DNA from: SIG480 sp045586595 | Lineage (GTDB): Bacteria; Bacillota; Clostridia; Oscillospirales; JAAYXM01 | Assembly (NCBI GenBank): GCA_045586595.1 | Contig: JAZNAQ010000035.1 | Location: 16,052-80,051 of the forward strand | Direction: 5' to 3' | Length of the DNA stretch: 64,000 bases | Shown here: positions 8,800 through 16,151 of the stretch, piece by piece | How the letters are laid out: each line of letters opens with the position of its first letter | How positions within the stretch are numbered: position 1 is the first letter of the stretch | Notes under the pieces: model-generated | The model's input: only the letters and a program-made list of their open reading frames with translations | Database searches by the model: none | What the model was told of the DNA's origin: nothing | Made by a program: the position numbers and the translations under genes

Positions 8800-10839
8800 T
8801 CATCTACTCCCACAACTTTTGAATAGTCTATATGTTTTTGAATCATTCAAATCCACTTTATTATTATGCTCTGCTATTTTTATGTGTACCCTATAATTTT
8901 CATACTCGTAGCTCATAAGCCCGACTTCTGAAAAAATCTGAAATGCTATTATGAGTTTTGCAAGCGTTATCTCTCGCCCAATTCTCAAGGCACGTCGTTT
9001 TATCTCAAGCAACGGTGTCGATACAGAGAAGTCGGCTCCGGTTATCATCCGCCATATCTTGCCGAGCTCATCGTAGCTCACCTCAATATTGTCGACTTTA
9101 TTTCCTTTAAGTGCACAGTCAAGGCATGAGAATGCTAAATCAAACTCTTCTATATCCTTCTGGCAAGGGCGGGCATCTTTTATATGAAGCTGGACACTCT
9201 CACCCAAGAAGTTGTTTATCTCCGGCGTAAATGCTATATCCGCCCAGTCACCTTCGGCAAACGGTAAATCCTCAACACGCTTACCGAAATATACGCATTG
9301 AAAACGTCCCGCATGCTCTATATACATCTTTACATGTCGGTTATTGCCTATCGGTATTATTCGTGAAATTTTACATTTGTTCATTCGTAGCTTAGGGGCT
9401 TCGTTTTCTTTGCCGTAAGGCTCCATAACGCGCAGTGCATAAAGCTGGTCAAGAGTCAGCTCATCGGGGTGTACTTCAAAATCTATATCAAGTATAGGCA
9501 CATATCCGCTCATATCGCTTTCAAGCTCTTCGTTAAGACGGCGGCGGAACACTTCAATATTCTCCCGTTTTATAACTATACCCGCCGCAAGGTCATGCCC
9601 ACCGAACTTTTCAAGTAAGTCAGAGCATCTGCCAAGCGCGGCGTGGAGGCTTACGCCTGCAAAACTTCTGCCCGAGCCACGGCATTCACCGTCCTCTACA
9701 GAAATTAGGATTGTGGGTTTACCGAAAAGGTTGCATATGCGCGACGCAACTATTCCGAGAACTCCGTGGTGCCAATTTTCTCCGCCAATTACTATTGCGC
9801 TGCCCTCTTTGTACTCTGGGTGCGCCTCCATAACCGCAAGGGCTTCTTTCATTATGTCGCCTTCGCACTTCTGACGTTCACGGTTTTTCCCGTCAAGCTC
9901 ATGTGCGAGCTCTTTTGCGGTTTCTTCATCTGCAAACAAAAGCTCAAGCGAGAGTTCGGCACTTCCCATTCTCCCCGCGGCGTTCATTCGCGGACCTACG
10001 AGAAAACCTATTGCCCCGGCCGTCAGCGGCTCGTCTCGCTTTGCCCCCGCCTCATCAAGAAGTGCGGTCAGCCCGATTTCCCGGCGCGCATCTAAAAGCC
10101 TGAGCCCATTTGCAACAATTATTCGGTTTTCGTCTGCTATGGGCATGACATCTGCCACTGTCCCGATACAAACATACGGTAAGTATTTTTCCATAACCGA
10201 GCGTTCACTGCCGCTCATTGCACAAATAAGCTTAAAGGCAACCCCTACACCTGCAAGAGATGTGAACGGATAATCGCAATCGCTCCGATTAGGGTTAACC
10301 ACAGCGCAGGCAGGAGGCAACTCATCACCACACTTATGGTGGTCTGTTATAACAAGGTCGAGCCCAAGCTCCTTTGCATAGCGTGCCTCATCAATAGCAG
10401 TAATACCTGTATCAACGGTTACAACAAGCGTAACCCCACGCGCGGCAAGCTCTTCAAGCGCAGTGCGTGAAACACCATACCCGTCTCCAAAGCGGTCGGG
10501 TATATGGTATACGCAGTCTGCCCCTCTTGATTTTAGGTAATGCAACAAAATATATGTAGCGGTTACGCCGTCGGCATCATAATCACCATATACAGCGATT
10601 TTCTCGCCATTTGCAAGCCCCAAATTTATTCGATCAGCCGCCTTTTCCATATCTTTTAAAAGGAACGGGTCATATAAATCTGACAAATCCTTTTTTGTAA
10701 ACAAATCTGCCTCTTTTGCCGTTGTTATCCCTCGTACAGCGAGGAGTTTTGCCGTAAGCGACGGCACGCCTAACGCCTCAGACAGCTCGCGGACTATATT
10801 TTCATCATAACTTCCGGTTATCCATTTGGTATTTTTCAT
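8800..10839 (-). CDS. recJ: Single-stranded-DNA-specific exonuclease RecJ
   Basis: 679 residues. DHH phosphoesterase motifs are all present: YGDYDADGVTAT (motif I), VTVDTGI, and VITDHHKCGDELP (motif III), followed by the DHHA1 segment FGGHDLAAG and an OB-like RecJ domain around residues 455-560. RecJ degrades 5'-ended single-stranded DNA in recombination and repair. The C-terminal 120 residues form a helical extension typical of Firmicutes. It heads the minus-strand recJ-rel-dtd-hemZ operon, with an AAGGA ribosome site and a good promoter at 10874-10902. Confidence 0.93.
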   Translation of the reverse strand: MKNTKWITGSYDENIVRELSEALGVPSLTAKLLAVRGITTAKEADLFTKKDLSDLYDPFLLKDMEKAADRINLGLANGEKIAVYGDYDADGVTATYILLHYLKSRGADCVYHIPDRFGDGYGVSRTALEELAARGVTLVVTVDTGITAIDEARYAKELGLDLVITDHHKCGDELPPACAVVNPNRSDCDYPFTSLAGVGVAFKLICAMSGSERSVMEKYLPYVCIGTVADVMPIADENRIIVANGLRLLDARREIGLTALLDEAGAKRDEPLTAGAIGFLVGPRMNAAGRMGSAELSLELLFADEETAKELAHELDGKNRERQKCEGDIMKEALAVMEAHPEYKEGSAIVIGGENWHHGVLGIVASRICNLFGKPTILISVEDGECRGSGRSFAGVSLHAALGRCSDLLEKFGGHDLAAGIVIKRENIEVFRRRLNEELESDMSGYVPILDIDFEVHPDELTLDQLYALRVMEPYGKENEAPKLRMNKCKISRIIPIGNNRHVKMYIEHAGRFQCVYFGKRVEDLPFAEGDWADIAFTPEINNFLGESVQLHIKDARPCQKDIEEFDLAFSCLDCALKGNKVDNIEVSYDELGKIWRMITGADFSVSTPLLEIKRRALRIGREITLAKLIIAFQIFSEVGLMSYEYENYRVHIKIAEHNNKVDLNDSKTYRLFKSCGSR

Positions 10840-10873
10840 AACAGCATAATATCCTTTATTCTTTATGCTTTAT

Positions 10874-10902
10874 ATTATAACAAATTCCACCCCAAAATAC
10901 AA
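10874..10902 (-). promoter_or_regulatory. Sigma-A-type promoter of the recJ-rel operon
   Basis: Minus strand: TTGTAT (10902-10897), 17-base spacer, perfect TATAAT (10879-10874), 35 bases ahead of the recJ start. Confidence 0.65.
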
Positions 10903-10919
10903 CCTCGCCGAAATCCTTG

Positions 10920-10948
10920 TTTTCAAATGCAGAAATATGGTGTATAAT
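10920..10948 (+). promoter_or_regulatory. Sigma-A-type promoter of the yihY-like gene
   Basis: TTTTCA, 17-base spacer, TATAAT, directly followed by the GGGGG ribosome-binding tract at 10954-10960. It diverges from the recJ promoter. Confidence 0.55.
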
Positions 10949-10971
10949 ACAATTTAGGGGGTGAATTTGTT

Positions 10972-11823
10972 TTGATGAAGAACCTCAAAAGCCGCTTTTC
11001 TGAGCCTTTACGGATACTTCGTATGCTTTATGAGCGATTTCGCGAACATGGCATAACCTATACAGGCGGGCAAATAGCTTACTTTTTCATTCTCTCGGTT
11101 TTCCCCTTTATTATTTTTATAAACGCGCTCATCGCATCCTTTAATATACCGAGCAAATCTGCGATAGCTTTCCTTGAGCCGTTTTTCCCTGAACAAATAG
11201 TTTCGTTTATTGCCAACTATATAGAATATATAAACGCACAAAGCGGAGTTAGCCTTTTGTCTTTTGGTATTATACTCGCAATATTCTCTGCATCAAAATC
11301 GGTAAGATCACTCGCTCGGGCATTCAACCTTGCATATGAAACAGAGCAAAAACGCGGCTTTTTTGCACAAATTCTTTTTTCAATGATTTTTATATTCCTC
11401 TTTGCACTGATGCTTCTTGCGTGTATTGTTCTCGTTGCATTCGGAAACGACTTTATATCAAAGCTCATTTCAGAAATGACTCTTGCTTTTGCGTTTGTTG
11501 ACCTACTCTCTGTGTGGCGTTGGATCACTATGGCTATCATCCTGTTTTTTACGATGTCGGTAATATATAAACTACTGCCATCAGCTAAGATAAAATTTTC
11601 CGAGACTCTGCCCGGTACGTTCTTCTCCCTCGCCGGTTTTCTTATCCTGACCGCATTTTTCTCGTTCTATGTTAATAATATTATTTCATCATCGGTATTC
11701 TACGGCTCAATCGGCGCAATAATCCTTCTCATGCTTTGGATGTATTTTGCAGGAATAATTCTTGTCTTAGGAGCAGAGCTCAACAAAATCATGTCAGATA
11801 TAAAAAAAGAGAACACAGATTAA
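10972..11823 (+). CDS. YihY/BrkB family integral membrane protein
   Basis: 283 residues with about six predicted membrane helices. The conserved N-terminal YTGGQIAYFFILSVFPFIIF (family signature of YihY, with the polar AYF..L..FP pattern) and a C-terminal GAIILLMLWMYFAG followed by GAELNKIM are diagnostic. Despite older names (RNase BN), the family is not a nuclease; its physiological role is unsettled. TTG (10972) followed at once by ATG (10975) are alternative starts; the GGGGG tract is about 10 bases ahead of the TTG. The stop codon lies in the loop of a bidirectional terminator shared with the convergent dehydrogenase gene. Confidence 0.85.
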   Translation: MMKNLKSRFSEPLRILRMLYERFREHGITYTGGQIAYFFILSVFPFIIFINALIASFNIPSKSAIAFLEPFFPEQIVSFIANYIEYINAQSGVSLLSFGIILAIFSASKSVRSLARAFNLAYETEQKRGFFAQILFSMIFIFLFALMLLACIVLVAFGNDFISKLISEMTLAFAFVDLLSVWRWITMAIILFFTMSVIYKLLPSAKIKFSETLPGTFFSLAGFLILTAFFSFYVNNIISSSVFYGSIGAIILLMLWMYFAGIILVLGAELNKIMSDIKKENTD

Positions 11824-11840
11824 ATATCTGTGTTCTCTTT
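11806..11840. terminator. Bidirectional intrinsic terminator
   Basis: 15-bp perfect stem (AAAGAGAACACAGAT with its complement) and loop TAAAT, which contains the yihY stop codon. A T-rich run follows on the plus strand and seven T on the minus strand, so it ends both convergent transcripts. Confidence 0.85.
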
Positions 11841-11847
11841 CTGTTTC

Positions 11848-13074
11848 TTATAACTTATAAACTTTATCACCTGGGATTATGTTGCGGGTATCAAAGACTA
11901 TTTTGTCTTTAAGACGCGCAGCATTCTCTTTTATATGGGTATGAGATGTCATTACAACAACTATATCTACCTCACTTAAAAACTCGTCAAAATCGAACAC
12001 CTGACCCTCGCAGATGCATTTCTCAACAAACGGGTCATATGCGCGAATTTTGCCGCCGAGGTGATTTCTCATACTCTCAAGAAGCTGAAGTGCCGGGCTC
12101 TCGCGGACATCGTCAACATCCTCTTTATAGGTAAGGCCATAAAGCCCCACTCGCGAAACATCGGTAATACCGTTTTCGTCCATAATCTCGCGAATTCTGC
12201 CAAGCACAAACTCCGGCATAGAGTCGTTTATCTTGCGCGCCGCAAGAATTATATTGGCAAGACCGGGATAGTCGCCAACCAGGAACCACGGGTCTACAGA
12301 GATGCAATGCCCGCCGACACCAGGTCCGGGCTGAAGAATATTAACGCGCGGATGCTTGTTTGCTATTCTTATAATCTCGTAAACATCCATGTTATCACTT
12401 CGGCAGATTTTTGCGAGCTCGTTTGCAAACGCGATGTTTATATCGCGGAAGGTGTTTTCGACTACCTTTGTCATCTCTGCCGTGCGAATGTCAGTAACAA
12501 CAATCTCGCCCTTACAGAATGATTCATAGAGTGACTTTATCTTCTCGCCGATTTCTTTTGAGTCGGCGCCGATTGTTCTTGAGTTGTGCTCAAGCTCGTA
12601 TACCATGTTACCGGGAATTATGCGCTCTGGCGCGTGAACAAGATTGATGTCTTCACCAATAACAAAACCGTTTTCCTCAATTACAGGACGCACAAAGCGG
12701 TCAATCGTTCCCGGTGAGACAGTAGACTCAACAACGACCGTCGCGCCTTTCGGGCAAACCGCCATAACGCTCTTTACAGCGCTGACAACATATTTCGGGT
12801 CAATCTTTTTGCTGTCTTTATCGTACGGAGTTGGAACTGATACAATATATACGTCTGTCGGGATATACTCGGTTGTAAACTTTATGCCACCCGCAAGAGC
12901 GTTTGCAAAAAGCTCTGAAAGCCCGTCCTCCTCAAAGGTGGTCTTTCCTGCGTTGAGTGTGTTTACAAGCTCTGCATTATAGTCAGTGCCTACAACCTCT
13001 ACACCGTGAGATGCAAACATCAGCGCAGTCGGAAGCCCTATATACCCGAGACCGACAACATTTATCTTTGACAT
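11848..13074 (-). CDS. wecC: UDP-N-acetyl-D-mannosamine dehydrogenase (UDP-glucose/GDP-mannose dehydrogenase family)
   Basis: 408 residues. An N-terminal Rossmann fold (INVVGLGYIGLPTA, residues 3-16) binds NAD. The central domain carries ENTFRDINIAFANELA, and the catalytic cysteine lies in PGPGVGGHCISVDPWF, the form seen in WecC-type UDP-ManNAc dehydrogenases. A C-terminal domain has GLYGLTYKEDVDDVRESPA. It oxidises a UDP-sugar to the uronic acid for surface polysaccharide. It starts 17 bases after purA with no promoter or terminator between, so it appears co-transcribed with a purine gene, an odd pairing. No other sugar-modification partner is adjacent. Confidence 0.85.
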   Translation of the reverse strand: MSKINVVGLGYIGLPTALMFASHGVEVVGTDYNAELVNTLNAGKTTFEEDGLSELFANALAGGIKFTTEYIPTDVYIVSVPTPYDKDSKKIDPKYVVSAVKSVMAVCPKGATVVVESTVSPGTIDRFVRPVIEENGFVIGEDINLVHAPERIIPGNMVYELEHNSRTIGADSKEIGEKIKSLYESFCKGEIVVTDIRTAEMTKVVENTFRDINIAFANELAKICRSDNMDVYEIIRIANKHPRVNILQPGPGVGGHCISVDPWFLVGDYPGLANIILAARKINDSMPEFVLGRIREIMDENGITDVSRVGLYGLTYKEDVDDVRESPALQLLESMRNHLGGKIRAYDPFVEKCICEGQVFDFDEFLSEVDIVVVMTSHTHIKENAARLKDKIVFDTRNIIPGDKVYKL

Positions 13075-13091
13075 AAACTTGCCCTCTTTAC

Positions 13092-14366
13092 TTAATCTTT
13101 ATAGACTATCTGCTCTCTGTCGGGGCCTACGCCGACAATAGATACCTTACATCCGCACGCCTTCTCAACCGCATCGATATAAGTCTTGATGCTCTGCGGG
13201 AACTCGTCATAATTCTTGACGCCGGAGATGTCCTCGTCAAAACCGTCAAACTCCTCATAAATCGGCTTGCACTTTGCAAGGTTATCAAGGTCTGCCGGGA
13301 AGTCGTTGATAATCTTTCCGTCCATTTCATACGCTGTACAAAGCTTAATCTTCGGAAGACCGCGAAGCGGGTCAATCTTATTTATAACGATAGAAGTAAG
13401 CCCATTTACGCGAACAGCATAGCGTGCCATAACCGCATCAAACCAGCCTGTTCTGCGTGCGCGACCGGTTGTTACGCCAAACTCTGCGCCTGCCTGGCGG
13501 ATATACTCGCCAACCTCATCGTCAAGCTCTGTCGGGAACGGCCCCTGTCCGACGCGGGTTGTATAGCCCTTGAATATACCTACGACCTCGTCAACAAGTG
13601 TCGGGCCGATACCTGCGCCTACACAAACGCCGCCGGCAACCGGGTGTGACGATGTAACATACGGGTATGTACCCATATCAATATCGAGGAGCGTACCCTG
13701 TGCGCCCTCAAAGAGAACCTTCTTGCCTGCCTTGAGCGCATCAAATACCATAACGCTTGTATCGCGTACCATGGGCGCAAGGCGTTCGGCATAGCTCCAA
13801 TACTCCTCAGCTATTGCATCAAGGTCAAGAGCCTTGCCGCCGTAGTAGTTTACAAAAAGCTTATTCTTAATTTCGCCGACGCGCTTTACCGCAGCGGTGA
13901 ATTTTTCTTTTGAAATAAAGTCGTGCATACGGATACCGATACGCTGTGCCTTATCCATGTAGCACGGGCCGATACCCTTCTTTGTAGTTCCGATGTTGCC
14001 TGCGCCGCGCGCGACCTCTTCAAGGCCGTCCTGCTCTATATGCCACGGCATAATGACGTGTGTGCGCTCGTCGATAAAGAGATTATCAAGCGGTGCGCCC
14101 TTCTTTGCAAGCTCGTCCATCTCTGAAAGAATGACCTTCGGGTCAAGCACAACGCCTGCGCCGATAACATTCATTGTTCCCGAATATAAAATACCTGACG
14201 GAATAAGATGAAGCTTATATACATTATCACCTACGATAACGGTATGACCTGCGTTGTTTCCGCCCTGAGAACGGACAACAAGGTCTGCCTCCGACGCGAA
14301 GATGTCTATAAACTTACCCTTTCCCTCATCGCCCCACTGAGCACCGAGGATGACTTTTCCTGACAT
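13092..14366 (-). CDS. purA: Adenylosuccinate synthetase
   Basis: 424 residues, full length. The GTP-binding N-terminus GAQWGDEGKGKFID (GDEGKGK P-loop variant), the switch-like QGGNNAGHTV, the IMP-binding GTTKKGIGPCYMDK and the signature TTGRARRTGWFDAVM are present. It catalyses IMP + aspartate + GTP to adenylosuccinate, the committed step to AMP. AAGGAGG precedes the ATG and a strong promoter lies at 14400-14428. Confidence 0.97.
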   Translation of the reverse strand: MSGKVILGAQWGDEGKGKFIDIFASEADLVVRSQGGNNAGHTVIVGDNVYKLHLIPSGILYSGTMNVIGAGVVLDPKVILSEMDELAKKGAPLDNLFIDERTHVIMPWHIEQDGLEEVARGAGNIGTTKKGIGPCYMDKAQRIGIRMHDFISKEKFTAAVKRVGEIKNKLFVNYYGGKALDLDAIAEEYWSYAERLAPMVRDTSVMVFDALKAGKKVLFEGAQGTLLDIDMGTYPYVTSSHPVAGGVCVGAGIGPTLVDEVVGIFKGYTTRVGQGPFPTELDDEVGEYIRQAGAEFGVTTGRARRTGWFDAVMARYAVRVNGLTSIVINKIDPLRGLPKIKLCTAYEMDGKIINDFPADLDNLAKCKPIYEEFDGFDEDISGVKNYDEFPQSIKTYIDAVEKACGCKVSIVGVGPDREQIVYKD

Positions 14367-14399
14367 GCAAAAAGACCTCCTTATTTATTTCCGAGATGT

Positions 14400-14428
14400 A
14401 TTATAGCACACTTTATCCATCTTGTAAA
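14400..14428 (-). promoter_or_regulatory. Sigma-A-type promoter of purA
   Basis: Minus strand: TTTACA (14428-14423), 17-base spacer, perfect TATAAT (14405-14400). No purine riboswitch core was seen between it and the purA start, only 33 bases away. Confidence 0.65.
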
Positions 14429-14500
14429 ACAAAAATACTGGATTTCTGCCGAAAAATAATTTATAATAAGAAAATAGTTTGAAATTCGGAGAGATTACCC

Positions 14501-15613
14501 ATGATATATCTTGACAACGCATCTACAACAAAGGTTATTCCCGAGGCGGCAGACGCGGCAGTTTTTGCTATGTGTGAGGGCTTCGGCAACCCCTCATCCC
14601 TACACGGGCTCGGCTTCTCAGCCGAGAAGCTTGTAACAGATGCAAAGAAAACGATTGCAGCCGTTATCGGATGTGATGCAAAAGAGCTTACGTTTACATC
14701 CTGCGGATCGGAGAGCAACAACCTTGCGATATTCGGCGCCGCAGCAAGAAGCGGCAAGCGCCGCCACATGGTGACAACAGCCTTTGAACACCCATCTGTT
14801 CTCAATGCGGCAAAGCGACTCGAAGCGCAGGGCTTTGAGGTCACTTATGTATCCCCGCGTTCAGACGGCTCGGTACACGCAGAGGACATCGCCTCGGCCG
14901 TTCGTGAGGACACATTTTTAGTATCGGTTATGAGCGTAAACAACGAGATTGGCTCAGTTATGGACATCCCCGCCATATCGCGTGCCGTACGCGCAAAAAA
15001 CCGCGAAACGCTCATCCACACGGATGCGGTACAGGCGTTTCTGAAAATACCGATAAACACCGCCAGATACGGTGCTGACATAATCTCAATAAGCGGGCAC
15101 AAGGTCCATGCCCCCAAGGGCATCGGCGCAATATATATAAAGCGCGGAGTTGGGCTGACCCCTCAGATTGTCGGCGGCGGTCAGGAGCAGGGTATGCGCT
15201 CGGGCACCGAGGCAACAGCTCAGATAACGGCATTCGCAAAGGCGGTAGAAAGTGTTAGCAACACTTATACCCGGAACGCAGAAAACATGAGGAGGCTTTT
15301 AGAGAGACTAAAAGCGGAGCTTGAGGCACTCCCGAATGTGCACGTCTTTTCTGCAAAGGAGAGCGCGCCGCACATTCTTACAGCTGCATTTACGAAATAC
15401 CCGAGCGAGGTTGTCATGCGAATATTAGAGGAGCGCGAGATATATGTTTCGGCGGGCTCTGCGTGCAGCAGAGGCAAGAAAAGCCATGTTCTACGCGCGA
15501 TAAAAGTCCCCGACAAGCTCATCGGCTCTGCTGTACGAATAAGCTTATCTCGTTTTTCAACCGATAATGAGGTTGATGAGTTTACAAATTGCGTAAAAGA
15601 AAAACTTATCTAA
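14501..15613 (+). CDS. Cysteine desulfurase (NifS/IscS family)
   Basis: 370 residues, PLP-dependent class V aminotransferase fold. The PLP lysine is in SISGHKVHAPKG, upstream PLP contacts are in TSCGSESNN and the AFEHPSV histidine, and the catalytic cysteine is in the loop SAGSACSRG. It takes sulfur from cysteine and passes the persulfide to Fe-S cluster, thiouridine or other acceptors. No IscU/NifU or thiI gene follows, so the acceptor cannot be inferred. A TATAAT at 14462-14467 gives a possible -10, with only a weak -35. Confidence 0.9.
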   Translation: MIYLDNASTTKVIPEAADAAVFAMCEGFGNPSSLHGLGFSAEKLVTDAKKTIAAVIGCDAKELTFTSCGSESNNLAIFGAAARSGKRRHMVTTAFEHPSVLNAAKRLEAQGFEVTYVSPRSDGSVHAEDIASAVREDTFLVSVMSVNNEIGSVMDIPAISRAVRAKNRETLIHTDAVQAFLKIPINTARYGADIISISGHKVHAPKGIGAIYIKRGVGLTPQIVGGGQEQGMRSGTEATAQITAFAKAVESVSNTYTRNAENMRRLLERLKAELEALPNVHVFSAKESAPHILTAAFTKYPSEVVMRILEEREIYVSAGSACSRGKKSHVLRAIKVPDKLIGSAVRISLSRFSTDNEVDEFTNCVKEKLI

Positions 15614-15629
15614 TTTAGAAAATTCCCTA

Positions 15630-15658
15630 TTGCAAAAACCTTGTAATAATGCTATTAT
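15630..15658 (+). promoter_or_regulatory. Sigma-A-type promoter of acpP
   Basis: TTGCAA, 17-base spacer, TATTAT. It is in the short gap after the desulfurase gene and gives acpP its own start of transcription. Confidence 0.65.
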
Positions 15659-15702
15659 ACGGATATAGAAGCCATTTGCAAATTAACTACGGAGGTACTA
15701 AC

Positions 15703-15930
15703 ATGGTAATCGACACTTTAAGAAACATTCTCGAGGCACAGCTTGATATTGACCCGGCAACAATCACTGAAGAAACAAGCATTATCGATGACCTCGGCGC
15801 AGATTCGCTCGACATGGTTGAGCTTATGATGACAGTTGAGGAAGAGTTTGATATTACAATACAGGACAACGACGCACATCTCTTTAAAACAGTAGGCGAC
15901 GTTGTAAATTACATCGAAGCAAATATGTAA
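15703..15930 (+). CDS. acpP: Acyl carrier protein
   Basis: 75 residues, acidic, four-helix ACP. The 4'-phosphopantetheine serine is in LGADSLDMVELM (Ser37), the universal DSL motif. It carries growing acyl chains for fatty acid synthesis in the cytosol. The ATG at 15703 is set by the strong ACGGAGGT site eight bases earlier; an in-frame upstream start (15649) falls in the promoter and is rejected. It is monocistronic, bounded by its own promoter and a strong terminator. No fab genes lie next to it. Confidence 0.95.
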   Translation: MVIDTLRNILEAQLDIDPATITEETSIIDDLGADSLDMVELMMTVEEEFDITIQDNDAHLFKTVGDVVNYIEANM

Positions 15931-15946
15931 AACCTTATAAAACAAC

Positions 15947-15975
15947 ACCGCAGGCATAAGCCTGCGGTATTTTTG
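15947..15975 (+). terminator. Intrinsic terminator of acpP
   Basis: Nine-bp GC-rich stem ACCGCAGGC/GCCTGCGGT with ATAA loop (15947-15968), followed by ATTTTTG. Confidence 0.85.
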
Positions 15976-15980
15976 TTATA

Positions 15981-16139
15981 TTAGCCGTAAATTGAAAAAT
16001 CCTGACTCCCCTGATTTGATGCAGTTACAAGGTCGCCGTCTACAAGTATCGTGTGCATAGGGCCTCCACTTGTTGTTATAACATCATTAACAGCTATTGA
16101 TATAATTTCAACCTTTGGTGATATATAATTCTTTTTCAT
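15981..16139 (-). CDS. 52-residue peptide with DVITTSGG motif, coupled to the LRR protein gene
   Basis: Starts MKKNYISPKVEIISIAVNDV, continues ITTSGG, and ends SQDFSIYG. It has no signal peptide by eye and no cysteine. Its ribosome site AGGAGAG overlaps the stop codon of the large leucine-rich-repeat gene 12 bases upstream, so both are expected on one mRNA with coupled translation. Small Clostridial proteins starting with a basic stretch, then Y..P..E.I and an acidic D[VI][IV]T.S motif are familiar as uncharacterised hypothetical proteins; the function is unknown. The pattern, a conserved leader-like first half and a variable polar second half, would fit a precursor peptide, but no modification or export gene is present nearby. 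I am fairly confident it is translated, not of its role. Confidence 0.65.
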   Translation of the reverse strand: MKKNYISPKVEIISIAVNDVITTSGGPMHTILVDGDLVTASNQGSQDFSIYG

Positions 16140-16151
16140 TTCATTTCTCTC

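Noticed and set aside
14367..14400. Purine riboswitch ahead of purA
   Set aside because: Only 33 bases separate the -10 box from the start codon, too short for the aptamer, and no aptamer core was seen.
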